Below, piece by piece: positions 10,520 to 20,403 of a stretch of DNA of 64,000 nucleotides (position 1 is the stretch's first letter; the number at the start of each line of letters is the position of its first letter). The DNA comes from Pachyseris speciosa. Taxonomy: Eukaryota > Cnidaria > Anthozoa > Scleractinia > Pachyseridae. The position numbers and the translations under genes were made by a program. The stretch spans positions 827,501-891,500 of the forward strand of contig JAEMWC010000212.1 of NCBI GenBank assembly GCA_016490735.1, read 5' to 3'. A model generated the notes under the pieces. That model did no database searches and was not told where the DNA came from. It worked only from the letters and a program-made list of their open reading frames with translations.

Positions 10520-11764
10520 ACAGAAGTTTGGTAAAAAATTTTGACAAAGGTTGAAGTCACTTGGGTAATAATATGGTCAACAAATTATATGATGACTTAG
10601 CCTGAGTTTTGCAGCAATCAAGCAATGAAGCAATCAGTCAATCTAGGGCAGCATTTTAATACTTTGGTTTTGCTTTTAATAAACCACCTGATTCCTTTAA
10701 AGCACACAGCTTTCAATCACACTTCAACGATACTAATCAATGTTTTGTGCATTTTGAACATTTTAAATTAAAATCATTTTAATTAAAAGCACCTTTTCTT
10801 ATTCTTTTTGTCGATGAATAGTGTTAGGCCTGTCCACAAGTTGACGGCAACTTTTTGAACAACTTTCGATTTTCGATCAACCTTTTTTGATTTCGAGCAA
10901 CGTTTTTTCCGTTTTCAATGTTTTGTTATTGATTTCAGCTAGATCTTTATAAAACAAGAGCTATTTTAAACGGTTCGTGACCAAAAAGCAGAGAAAAATC
11001 ACTTTGCATATCTTGACTTAATTGCGCGTGGGAACGCTTACGCCTGATTGGTCATTGTCTGTTGCTCCATGCTGGAATGTTTGGGAACTGTATCGGCGCG
11101 TACATTTCAGGTTGTCGAGTGGCCGTCGATAAAACGTGGAACATGGGACATTCTGGAACATCCCGGTACATTCAGGAACATCTCCAAAAGACGAAGAAAG
11201 ATCACTTTAAAAAACAACTTTTAAATATACAGAAAAAAAGAAACTAACACGAAATAAATATAATCCGAGAGATTAATTGGAGAAAAAAAGAAGACAAAAA
11301 AATATTTATTTCAAAAAAAAAAAAGAAAAGAAAAGACGTTTATAAATGCCCCACCTGGAAATGATAGCTATGGGGGCTGGGTGAGGATTGTTTTAGCGCT
11401 TTCGTTTGCTTACAACATTTTCACCCTCATACAGTTGTACCGTCTTCAGTCATTGCTCTTTTTTTCGAAAAAACCTAAGTCAGCATGGTGCCCAATATAC
11501 CTTGAAACTTTTATATAGGAACCTTGAGCACGCAAAATCCGCTGCTCTCCACTTTTGATTAGTTAAGGATATCTACAACAACTGAGGACCTGGTCAGGCC
11601 TACTTTTACAGTAGGCGATAAGCGTGGTTAGTCTGCTCCAAGAAAGATTTTCTTTCCAATAGCAATGCTTCTCACTCCGTTTTGGCAGCGATGGCTGCAC
11701 TGCATGGGCCTGTTTGTTTCTTAAGGTTAAACTAGTGTAAAATCTCGCGGATCAGCTCTTTAAG

Positions 11765-12089
11765 TTGCATTTAATGATCCTGCATACGGTCTTTCTTAAT
11801 AGTTATCCTTATATCCCTCCACATCGACTCAACTGGAAAGAACAAACCAAGTCCCAGACTAAGACTTCACTCCTGTCACCTACCTCCTCCTGTAAGACGT
11901 CTATCGTCTTCATGGTCCGTCCTTATAGCTTAAGATCTTCGATTACACCTGTCCTTCTATTCCGAGAGAGTCGGGAACTTTTCAGCACTCGGCAGCAACT
12001 ACTTTTAATAAGCTCCCTGTAGCTATTAGAAACATAACTGAGTATAACTCCTTTTGTCGTAGTGTGAAGAGACATTTTTTATCTTTATC

Positions 12090-12090
<1 letters not shown>
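11765..12090 (+). pseudogene. LINE reverse transcriptase C-terminal remnant
   Basis: Two frames join to resemble the C-terminus of an L2/CR1-like polyprotein. The first ends RPYSLRSSITPVLLFRESR. After a frameshift near 11,985 it continues FNKLPVAIRNITEYNSF, then CRSVKRHFLSLSI, directly into the ATT tail. The pattern is the same end-of-ORF architecture as other cnidarian LINEs. It lies inside the hAT-like element, so it is probably a secondary insertion. Confidence 0.65.

Positions 12091-12141
<51 letters not shown>
12091..12141. repeat. (ATT)n LINE tail
   Basis: Seventeen ATT units directly follow the LINE remnant on the same strand. Confidence 0.85.
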
Positions 12142-12142
<1 letters not shown>

Positions 12143-12185
12143 GGTTCTTTTAACCCTCTTATTAATTATTAATTCCAGTTTTTAG

Positions 12186-12226
12186 ATTCCGGATTCCGGA
12201 TTCCGGATTCCGGATTCCGGATTCCG
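12186..12226. repeat. GGATTCC 7-bp minisatellite (right end of element)
   Basis: Five to six units in inverse orientation to the array at 10,422-10,519. Together they form the inverted ends of one element. Confidence 0.85.
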
Positions 12227-12373
12227 TGTTTTAGGTAAACCTATGGCATATATTGTTACATAACAACGATTTTGACTACGCGAAAACGTGACTCCCGCTA
12301 GCAGCATATATGGGAAAACACGAAAGAATATGTGCATAGACAAATTCTCTAACCTTTCTGCTTTTGTTCCTTA

Positions 12374-12493
12374 GGCCCGTTTCAAACGTCGAACTTCTCA
12401 TGTGCCGAATCTAATGCAACTGAGAAAAATCTATTGTTTTCGCTCATTTGCATTAGATTCGGCACATGTGAAGTTCGACGTTTGAAACGGGCC
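12374..12493. mobile_element. PIF/Harbinger-like MITE (hairpin)
   Basis: GGCCCGTTTCAAACGTCG starts a nearly perfect arm of about 50 bp that is repeated in reverse complement up to 12,493, with a T-rich loop near 12,425-12,443. It is flanked by TTA at 12,371-12,373 and 12,494-12,496. The 3-bp TTA duplication and G-rich terminus fit PIF/Harbinger elements. No coding capacity. Confidence 0.7.
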
Positions 12494-12839
12494 TTAGACT
12501 TTTCAAACTTCTTATTGGTATTCTGCTTGGTTCACGATCGCGTCTACATACACGATGAGACTTTAGTTTATGCTTCTCTCGATTAACATTACATAACTCA
12601 GTTGATATAGCATGTTTCTCGATGAAAGGTTCACTCATAAATGTTCGCTCATAAAGATATCTCTCGTAAGGTTTGCGGACCAACCCGTTTCGAAAGCGCT
12701 CCTCATCTTTTAGTGTGGGTCTACCGCGAACGCTGTGTGCACATTTTGTATCCGTTTTGTATCCGTACACAGTATTTGTGCTGATCTTCCACCGCATAAA
12801 CTCTTCTCCGTCCGCCATTACACCATGCCATGTGCTCAT
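12453..12839 (-). CDS. Unrecognised reading frame starting with a good ATG
   Basis: The frame begins MSTWHGVMADGEEFMRW and runs 128 codons, the last ones inside the Harbinger-like MITE. The second methionine lies in ATGGCGGACGGAGAAGAG, which looks like a translation start, so this could be a first exon whose true donor lies before the MITE. There is no known motif. It may equally be chance. Confidence 0.2.
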   Translation of the reverse strand: MSTWHGVMADGEEFMRWKISTNTVYGYKTDTKCAHSVRGRPTLKDEERFRNGLVRKPYERYLYERTFMSEPFIEKHAISTELCNVNREKHKLKSHRVCRRDREPSRIPIRSLKSLRPVSNVELHMCRI

Positions 12840-13519
12840 CAGTAAAATCTTCGCGCATGCGTATTAATTAAACAATTGCAAACTGTGGCTGAACGAAAAA
12901 AAAAAACGAAGCCGAAATTTCAACTCGGGCGTTTCCTTTGGAAAGCACGAGTAAAAAGTAGCTATAGATTGCTGCTATTTTTTTTCCAGTATTGGAAATG
13001 TTGTTCTCATTGACATTATGAAATAGTAGGGGGGAAGGTGGCACCGTGCTGGTTTAAGAGAAAAGGAGCATTTATTTCAAGAAAAGGAGCATTTGGTTTG
13101 AGGGAAATCATGACCTGTTAATGTTCGTTACCAGTCGCCGGTGATGCAGAAACATGTAACTGCGCTGTTAAGTAGATGTTACTAACCCACAATGGGCGAC
13201 AAAAGTATTGAGACACTTGGCAATGAAATCGATTTCTGAGTGTCTTGGATACATTTCCCCCCTTCCCCCACAAACAATGTTGATGTTTCCATTTCTTCTT
13301 TTACTGCACAGACCACAGCGGCTACATAATATTGAATTGGGGCCTTTGGGGTATCACAGAATAAACGCTAGATGTAAATAAATTAGAACAAGTGCTTAAA
13401 TATCGGAACACATGTCTAAACGGCTATTAATTGTCGCCTTTAATTGTCGCTCACTGTAGGTTAAATTACGTCTGCGACGCAGGCTACAATCAACGGTACA
13501 CAAGTATGAGTGAAGTATA
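12840..13519. other. No gene seen
   Basis: AT-rich sequence without repeats of note. Confidence 0.4.
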
Positions 13520-13787
13520 TGCACAATGTCGGTAGCCTATCGATCGACATGTCGGCCGACAGTCGGACAAACAATCGCGGTCGATATGTCAACCGACATA
13601 ACGACCGATATCTCGACCGACCTATCGACCGACATATCGACCGACATACTTCGGTCGATATGGTGGTCGAGTGTCGGCCGATATATCGACCGATACATCG
13701 GCCGAGTATCGGTCGATATGTCGACCGACACTCGGCCGATGTATCGGTCGATATATCGGTCGAGGGGTGCACAAAATACACATGATC
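13520..13787 (-). repeat. 12-bp self-complementary satellite, copy 2
   Basis: Units of CGACCGATATAT type fill about 245 bp and end at GAGGGGTGCACAAAATACAC, the inverse complement of the leader beside copy 1 at 1377. The array is abutted on the minus strand by a LINE reverse transcriptase, whose frame reads straight into the leader at HRHNVRG. This suggests the element inserted into the LINE. Confidence 0.8.
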
Positions 13788-14298
13788 CCCTCGAACATTA
13801 TGTCTGTGGATGGTATTAACGCTGGCGAATTTATCAGACAGGTATTTGGGTACAAGGTTGTTTACAGTTTTGAACATTAAAGATTTCAGTTCTTTTGCAC
13901 GTCTGTCCCACGACATCCCAACTAGACGCTGTTATTATGCGTGCAGCCCTGTTTTGTAGTTTCTTTAATTTTTGGCTGAGGCCATTACCGATGCAGCCCC
14001 TGAGACGGCGCTGCAATAATCGAGATGCGGAAGAATCAATGACTTGTAAATTGTGACTAGGGTACTCTGGAGGACATAGCGGTCTTAGCCTTCTCAGGAT
14101 AGTAAGTACTTTAGCAACTTTACCGACGACTTCGGAGATGTGAGCCTCCCACGAGAGTGTTTCATCAACCTGAACGTCTAGGCATTTGTAACTATTGACT
14201 CTTTCAATTGAATGCCTTTCAAGGCATATGTGAGGTTCATTAGGGAGCAAAGAGATTTTGTGCCTTGTGCCTGTAAACAGACACTTAGTCTTGAGGAC
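13788..14298 (-). pseudogene. LINE reverse transcriptase fragment (thumb/C-terminal part)
   Basis: The minus strand reads NVLKTKCLFTGTRHKISLLP, YKCLDVQVDETLSWEAH, VGKVAKVLTILRRLRPLCP and KLQNRAARIITAS. After a frameshift near 13,900 it continues SWDRRAKELKSLMFKTVNNL and YLSDKFASVNTIHRHNVRG. This is the usual order of the C-terminal third of CR1/L2-type polyproteins. The catalytic YADD region is absent, cut off by a MITE at 14,300. The 3' end is cut by the 12-bp satellite element. A stop lies within SRNLQVIDSSASRLLQ-like decay. Dead. Confidence 0.85.
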
Positions 14299-14299
14299 A

Positions 14300-14780
14300 T
14301 TAACCCATTGGCGCCCGTGCCGGCCAAAACCGGCCGCACAAGACTCCCATGCTTCAAAACATTGCAAGTTTCTCAATCGCATGAATATTGCGAATATTGT
14401 CAGTTGTGAGCACCAAATGGAATGTCCTTAAAATTTGCATATCAAATAAATGCAAGAGACTTTCCGATTTTTACCAAATATGGCCTTTTGAGTTTGGACA
14501 AGAACGAAACTGACCGAAAGCGACGAAAATGCTCCTTTTTGCCGTTATCAGGTTTTTAAAAAAAATCACCGTCGAAAAACCAAACTTCAACCATCATAAC
14601 AAAATTCAGTCCTTGCTCCTCTCTCTCTTGTTCTTTTCCCGAGGGTAGGTACAGCCTTTTGTTCCAGTGCATTCGGGCCTTCCCGCCATTTTCAACATCT
14701 CCACCGCATTGCATGCTGGGAAATAACGAGAATTTTTGACAGCGCCCGTTTCTTTCTCCAATTCTTTCACATATAAAATT
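14300..14780 (+). mobile_element. piggyBac-like TTAA MITE, 5' part only
   Basis: It begins TTAACCCATTGGCGCCCGTG and then follows the first half of the complete copy at 60,426-61,438, including CTCCCATGCTTCAAAACATT and GGCCTTTTGAGTTTGGACAA, up to a shared TTCTTTCACATATAAA near 14,780. The right half and right TTAA are missing. It is inserted at, or truncates, the LINE fragment on its left. Confidence 0.65.
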
Positions 14781-15264
14781 CTTATTTAATATACGTACTT
14801 AGCGACCACGTGATAGCATTTTAAACCTCACCCCAGCGCCCCAGGGTTGCATGTGAAGGCCAGCTTTTTTGACCACGGTTAGGTGGGGTACCTCACCTTC
14901 CCGGGGTCCCCCAACGCCATGTGCTACCATGGGTGCCAGAGGTCGCTTCAGCGGGTTCACCGCTCCTCACTAAAGAAAAATAAAACATCTGGGACCCAGG
15001 ATACACTAATGCGCTTTCGTTTGAAACGCATACATTTTGATGCGTTTTCGCCTATCGTCCACTCTAAAGCGCCCAAGAACGCTGATGAAAACTAAGACTT
15101 TCGGTCTTAAAAAAAAAACGGTTTCAAAAGTGGAGTCTTGAAAACGCCTCGTTTCTGCTATCATTTATGACTAGTTAAGAGATTACACCAGTCGTTCACA
15201 TGTCGTCCAGTGGTAAGCCATTGCAAAAAAATTGACTTGTACGTTTATTGTTGGCTTCAACAAG
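14781..15264. other. No gene seen
   Basis: Includes a GC-richer stretch at 14,830-14,960 and paired GCGTTTTCG/CGCTTTCGT words near 15,010-15,055 that may be the end of another decayed element. No coding content is recognised. Confidence 0.3.
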
Positions 15265-15322
15265 TGGAGAATGTTCTGAAGAGTACTCAACAGCTGATGA
15301 GACAGAAGTCGATACTGAAGAT
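15265..15322 (+). CDS. Candidate acidic coding exon
   Basis: The exon reads GECSEEYSTADETEVDTED and ends at a good GTACGT donor in phase 0. The acceptor (CTTCAACAAG) is weak. The acidic, serine/threonine-rich composition is unlike surrounding noncoding DNA and resembles the exon at 16,695-16,754, with which it is phase compatible. The two could belong to one host gene whose introns hold the transposons. Family unknown. Confidence 0.3.
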
Positions 15323-15589
15323 GTACGTACCTTCTTAATAAACACAAACTTGCGCGTTCTCAAGAGCACGCCAGTAGCTGCGACAAAAGAGAAAAATGGA
15401 TATGCCCTGCGCCGCGAAAGTAGTTGTTCTTACCATGTAGTAAAATAGCATCAGTAACTTCGATAAAACGTTGCGTCAGCATTATCTTTAAAATTATGTT
15501 AGGTACAATTTTGTCATGTTCGAAACTACTTTATCTTTCAGTAAAAATTTACGTTATACTTGCGCGTATCACAAACAGTGAACATGTAC

Positions 15590-15943
15590 GAAAATGTAAA
15601 GCTTGTGGGTTGTGGCTGGAGTAACAAAGATACCTCACAAATTAATGTGATCTGGTAAGCTGAAGCCACTCTTTGGGCACTAAGGCCACATCTTAGCGGG
15701 CATTACCCCTTAAATCTACCAAATCAAAGATTGAGCCCAAGCATTAGCAGCCATGGACAGCTTTTTCGGCCTTGTTGGGCCTCATCAGCATGGCATAACT
15801 AATACCTAGGCTCAAATACCCACATATGAATAAAACAAGCAATGAAAATGTAAAGCTTGTGGGATGTGGCTGGAGTGACAAGGATACCTCACAAATTAGT
15901 GTGATCTTCTAAGCTGAAGCCACTCTTTTGGCACTAAGGCCAT
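15590..15943. repeat. Two 100-bp direct repeats about 254 bp apart
   Basis: GAAAATGTAAAGCTTGTGGG through CTAAGGCCA is present at 15,590-15,689 and again at 15,844-15,943 with about ten differences. Copies are separated by about 150 bp of unrelated sequence. A local duplication of unknown cause. Confidence 0.75.
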
Positions 15944-16594
15944 GTACGAACCACGTCATGTTTTTCACGTTTCCTTACAATACCATTTGTGCCTCGAGTT
16001 TGTGCTGAATAAGTGCAGTGTTGATCAAGGCATGCAGTCAATATTGTCTAGGATTTCTTTTTCAGGTTCGACAAAAGAGAATACTTGCCTTCAGTAAACA
16101 GTTAAAAACTTAATTCCTTGTCATTTTCAAGATGGGTACCATTTTTGGGTTAGTCTTTGCCAATAAAATGCATAGGACCATCAGCCATAGAGCGCAACGT
16201 GACCGTTTTTGCGACTACAACTGTGTTCCATTTCTGGTATGCAAGAGCGGCATGAGCAGAATGAACGGAATGAAGCGGATACTGTTTACACGGAATACAC
16301 ATTCTTTGGAGAAAAACAAACCTGGACTCCAAACAGGTTAAACTAAATTCAGGTCCAGTTCTTACTCCAACACAAAAACTATTCATTTTTTCGAATACAG
16401 GTTCTTTGGAAAACCTAATTCCACTTATCTCCATAACAATTCACGCTTATAATTAATTTATTGGATTTGCTATTAAACTAAGGTATCGACAGCCTGATAT
16501 TACATGATACACAGTCGTACTGAGCTATTTTACAATTGGAAGCCATTTCAGTATTAATAGGGAGTTTGTCCAGTACTAGCCAGCCGGTTTTTTT
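15944..16594. other. No gene seen
   Basis: A minus-strand frame at 16,150-16,434 has no motif. A TTTTTCAG acceptor-like site near 16,060 is followed by a short open stretch (VRQKRILAFSKQLKT) that ends in a stop. It is not convincing on its own. Confidence 0.3.
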
Positions 16595-16597
16595 TTT

Positions 16598-16643
16598 GCT
16601 TTGTTTTGTTGTTAATGCTAGCTTTGTTTTGTTGTTAATGCTA
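16598..16643. repeat. 23-bp tandem duplication
   Basis: Two identical units beginning GCTTTGTTTTG and ending TTAATGCTA. It lies about 50 bp upstream of the exon at 16,695. Confidence 0.85.
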
Positions 16644-16694
16644 GCAGGGTATAGTTTGTGTGACATTTAACCTAATTGAAGCTTTCAGTTTCAG

Positions 16695-16754
16695 GGTCCG
16701 CCCGGCAAACGTACAAGGACAGACGGCGAAGACGATAACAACGACAGTGAAACG
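16695..16754 (+). CDS. Candidate 60-bp coding exon
   Basis: The acceptor TTTCAGTTTCAG is excellent and the donor is GTATAAG. The 20 codons read GPPGKRTRTDGEDDNNDSET. The Lys/Arg cluster followed by an acidic run looks like a disordered nuclear-protein segment with a possible KRTR-type localisation signal (inference). Exon length is a multiple of three. It may pair with the exon at 15,265-15,322. Gene unknown. Confidence 0.45.
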
Positions 16755-17140
16755 GTATAAGTTACAATTAGTCCGTCACATGCTTGCATAGGATCAGTTG
16801 TCAACAGATTACGCGTATTTTCCTCGCTGTAACTGTGATAGCCTGTTTGATAACTTGGAAATTGCGCCTTGAAACGCTTAGTACAACTTCTTTTTCCTTC
16901 AAAATCCTCTGAGAGAAAAAGTCTTGAATGTTTGTTATTGCTAGACTTAGGACATTAACAAACGCTTCTCCTATTTTTACAGATAACTTTCAAGACATCT
17001 TAAAGATTCACGTAACTTAGTACACTGAAATGAAATCGCTTTTCGATGACCACTGTCTGTTTGTTAAATTAATATATCTCTAATTATGTAAATTTCGTTG
17101 TAACTATGTGTTTTGTTTGTGTCTGTCTGTTTGCCGTTTG

Positions 17141-17595
17141 CGTCCTCGTTCCATTCAAAGACCAGGCCTCAGCCGATACTCTACGCAGTCAACTTAAAGA
17201 TTTGAGCCAGAAGATTGAAGTGACCATTCAGCCTGTGTTTGTTAGCCACAAGATTAAGCAAGACCTTAAACTGCGTGAAGTCAAGCCGATGGTTGTAAAC
17301 CAACAATGCCTTGTTTACCAATTTAAATGTGACCTGTGCGATGCAGGTTATGTTGGTTTCACACGCCGGTACTTACTTCAACGCGTTGAAGAGCACAAGA
17401 ACTCGTCCTCTTCCATTGGCAAACATTTCCGCGTGAAGCATGGCTTACCCCAAAAGATCTTTCTAAAAATTTTACTGTTTTAAAGAAATGCAAGAACAAG
17501 TTTGACTGCCTCATATATGAGATGTTTTTTATTAACAATTGAAACCTAATCGTAATGTACAATCTGACTCTATTCGTGCAAAATTTTTTAGTTAA
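17141..17595 (+). pseudogene. Penelope-like element, GIY-YIG-domain C-terminus
   Basis: The frame reads VPFKDQASADTLRSQLKDLS then NQQCLVYQFKCDLCDAGYVG, FTRRYLLQRVEEHK and SSIGKHFRVKHG. CxxC followed by GYVGFT, RxxLxxRVxEH and the GKH motif are the signature of the GIY-YIG-type nuclease at the end of Penelope-like polyproteins. A first frameshift near 17,450 leads to NFTVLKKCKNKFDCLIYEMF. A second near 17,538 leads to LKPNRNVQSDSIRAKFF and a stop at 17,593-17,595. Two frameshifts and no reverse transcriptase domain upstream show a 5'-truncated, dead copy. Confidence 0.75.
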
Positions 17596-17714
17596 TTAAA
17601 AAAAAAATAATTTTTTTACATATTATAATTGTTTTTAACACCCTCTTTTATCTTTTAGCGCATAATTTACTTCATTATCTCTCAAAGTATATATATGGTA
17701 ATTCTTTTTAGCCT

Positions 17715-17760
17715 CAACATTGAACTTGAGAATGACCCTAGAACGGTCGAAACGTCGTTC
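17715..17760 (+). ncRNA. Possible decayed hammerhead-ribozyme core of the Penelope-like element
   Basis: About 120 bp after the Penelope-like stop lies GAATGACCCTAGAACGGTC followed by GAAACGTCGTTC. An ATGA-stem-GAAAC-GTC order resembles the hammerhead core, and Penelope-like elements are known to carry hammerheads in their terminal repeats. The CUGA part is imperfect and stem II is short, so this is a weak call. Confidence 0.25.
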
Positions 17761-17895
17761 GATTTTAACCTGTTTTTTACCGTTAATTGTTTTAAGAAAC
17801 CCATGTTGATAAACCTGATTTAAATTTAAATTTAAATTATTATTAGCCCCCTTGATAAGCCTAGGTGCTTTGGGGGCAAACAATGGTTAATATGT

Positions 17896-18777
17896 TTAAA
17901 GGGAACATCTACTCTTACAACAAATTGACGCTAAATTGTTGGAAATAACTAGTTTTTTAAAACATGGATATAACATTTAAGTGTACAAAAAAGTCGTTAT
18001 CATCATCGCCTATTTTCGCTTTTAAATTTCAAGGACGCGGCCATTTTGGATTTCATGACGTCACTGCGTTGCCCAATTGTTTAACCCATTGGCACCCGTG
18101 CCGGCCAAATTCCAAAATATGCGGCGGTAGGTCGAGAAATTCATCAGTAGTCGAGTCCCAAAGGTACTAAGTGTCCGACCGGCCAAATTCCCAGTTCGTC
18201 GAGTAACAAGCCAAATTCGACAACAAAGTACATCACCTTGCTCGATTCTTTGAGAAAGTGGACTCTTAGCTACCGTCACGCTTAATGATGCTCATCAGGC
18301 AGCCGCTAAAGATGAAAAATGGCTGTAAACTTAGCAAAAATCGCAAGCAAACCGAACTTGGGCCATTGTTGTTGCTTCACGGATAAAAAATAGCTACGTC
18401 AAAATGACGTTTTCAGAAACCTTGAGCCTCCAGTGCCTTAGGACAGCACCACTTTTCCCTGGTACTTTCAAATAAGGAGTCACAAATTCCTATTCATCGT
18501 TTATAGGTGGAAAATCACTCCGAAAACGTAAAAACAGCCGGTAGTCAATGGGTTAACACAAAGGATTTTCTGCTTCATTTACTCCCTGACAATAGCTGCA
18601 ACGCACTGACGTCACAATAATAAAAATGGCGGCGCCCGGTAAATTTAAAAGTGAAAAAAGGCCCAATTTTTTTGCACTTGAAATGCTATTCCCACGTTAT
18701 AGACTAAGTTTTGGAAACTAGTAATTATTTCCAACGGTTTAGGCTCAATTTCTTGTAAGAGTAGAGGTTCCCTTTAA
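17896..18777. mobile_element. TTAA-flanked MITE with about 65-bp inverted ends, host of a nested MITE
   Basis: The left end TTAAAGGGAACATCTACTCT and about 45 further bases match in reverse complement the right end that finishes AGAGTAGAGGTTCCCTTTAA. TTAA directly flanks AGGGAAC on both sides (17,896-17,899 and 18,774-18,777), as expected for piggyBac-type insertion. Without the nested copy at 18,081-18,556 the element is about 406 bp. No coding capacity. Confidence 0.7.
18081..18556 (+). mobile_element. piggyBac-like TTAA MITE, internally deleted copy
   Basis: It begins TTAACCCATTGGCACCCGTG and ends GTAGTCAATGGGTTAA, with TTAA on both sides. Compared with the complete copy at 60,426-61,438, about 540 bp after the first 30 bp are missing: GGCCAAA joins directly to TTCCAAAATATG. 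It sits inside the MITE 17,896-18,777, so it is the younger insertion. Confidence 0.8.
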
Positions 18778-18960
18778 ATAAAAAAAAAAGAACTGCGCAT
18801 GCCATTATCAGTGATGTTCTAGTTTTAAATAAGAAAAGGAAATAAGTTAACCAAGCCCTTCATCTGTTATCGAAAGAAACTGCTCAGCATGAATTGGTAT
18901 GAATAGCACACCAAAGCTAATTTACGAAATTTTCTCGGACTGACTTTTCAGCCTAATTGT

Positions 18961-19403
18961 AAATTTAGCGAGCACGTTAGACTCAAGCTTACAAAAGCTA
19001 ACAAGTGTCCTCACATTCTCAGAACTCTACGGAAGGAACTCTTTAGCCAGAAGGGAATAGATAACTTGTTTAAAACCCTAGTTCTTCCCATTTTCACATA
19101 TGGTCTCGCTGTGTATGGCGCTTCTGATTCTGATTTAAATCTTATACAGCGCTTTTTAGATAGGTGCCTTAAGCGTCATTTTACTCTCAAACAGTCAGCA
19201 TTTTTAATCTCTTAGAACAGCAAGATAAATCCGCTTTCAAAAGAGCTATTAATCATAATTTTATGCCAGGTTCAATCATTCCCAAAGAAAAAGAATTAGT
19301 ATATAATTTGCGCAGGAGAAGGTGTCACCTTCCTCAGATAAAAACGGAGAGATAAAAGAAAACTTTTGTAAATAGACTTATTCTTAAATATAATTTAGTA
19401 TAG
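18961..19403 (+). pseudogene. LINE reverse transcriptase C-terminal remnant
   Basis: The first frame reads KANKCPHILRTLRKELF, LFKTLVLPIFTYGLAVYGAS and LIQRFLDRCLKRHF. A frameshift near 19,192 leads to VSIFNLLEQQDKSAFKRAIN, LVYNLRRRRCHLPQIKTER, an in-frame TAA, then KKTFVNRLIFKYNLV and a TAG at 19,401-19,403. The order is that of the C-terminal end of a CR1/L2-like polyprotein. It is followed by AATAAAG and an (ATT)n tail. The fragment interrupts copy A of the segmental duplication. Confidence 0.8.
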
Positions 19404-19464
19404 TATTATTCCATCTTATATTATTATTGTATTTTATTATGTATCTTTTAATACGTTTTCACTG

Positions 19465-19495
<31 letters not shown>

Positions 19496-19506
19496 TGAAT
19501 AAAGAC

Positions 19507-19517
19507 TATTATTATTA

Positions 19518-19548
<31 letters not shown>

Positions 19549-19566
19549 CATTATTATTATTATTAT
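19507..19566. repeat. (ATT)n LINE tail
   Basis: ATT units with two ATC variants follow AATAAAGACT, the 3' end of the LINE remnant. Confidence 0.85.
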
Positions 19567-20403
19567 TCTTGTAATCATACCTGTGCTAGGTAGAGGAGAT
19601 TCTTAAATAAAACCAAGAGCAAGAATGGCGTAGAGATAACTTGAAAAAACATTTGAAACACAAGTATATCGCGACGCAAAATCTGAGAATATGGACAGTG
19701 CAGAAGTTCCCCAATTTAAACATTTTGCCTCAATAAGAGAATGGCAGTCGTGTGAGTAACTGTAAGATTGCCATTTTTCAAATTCTACCCTTTTCCGAAG
19801 GGAACGCATTCCAGAATAGATACCAGTTGGTGGGCTATAACAGTTCCGTTTCCGATCAAAAGGCAGTGATTTGGTGAATAAATAGGGAACGAGGGCTCGC
19901 TTTTAAAAGTGACTGATTTCGCAAATGGCCTCGTTGGTAGAACAAATTTAATATATCAACTAATAAAAAGGGTTATAAAGATTTCATTCATATGAGTTAT
20001 AAGAAATTTCCATTCCTGTTCCACTATCATGTTATCCGTTAGTCTACTAATGAACATGTTTATATGAGGGAGAAGAGGTTATGGTCTGATAACAGCCCAC
20101 CACAAAGAAAAAAATACACTTCAATTGCATGCACAACTAAACCTTGCGTATCCAATCTTTGATATCCATGATGTTGTAGTTTTAAAATTAACAGGAAAGG
20201 AAATAAGTTAGCCAAGACCCTCAATTGTAACGTTCCAGTTTAAAAATAACCCCAGTTAGGTGTTAACTGCGATATAGCTATAAGCTTGGACTTATTGGGT
20301 TGGAGAATTCCCCGTTCTCTCGTCGCTCAATGTTGGAAATCTATGAGACAAAATTAAACACTCAGTGAATAGCAAGAATTCAGACTTCATTAACAACTCA
20401 AAA

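Larger units (their letters stand above)
10403..12241. mobile_element. hAT-like non-autonomous element with 7-bp minisatellite termini
   Basis: The left end CAGGGTTTACCTAAAACACG is followed by GGAATCC units. The right end is GGATTCC units followed by CGTGTTTTAGGTAAACC, its inverted counterpart. The left flank ATATGGCA (10,395-10,402) and the right flank CTATGGCA (12,241-12,248) are candidate 8-bp target duplications, with the terminal few bases of the right end lost. A CAGGG terminus and 8-bp duplication are hAT hallmarks. No transposase remains. The interior carries A-rich unique sequence and a LINE 3' fragment. Confidence 0.6.

Noticed and set aside
16150..16434. A 94-codon minus frame
   Set aside because: No motif or splice support, and it overlaps a + frame of similar length.
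19603..19809. A 68-codon minus frame conserved in both duplicated segments (also 31,108-31,317)
   Set aside because: Conservation is explained by recent duplication of the DNA. The peptide has no motif and differs freely between copies.
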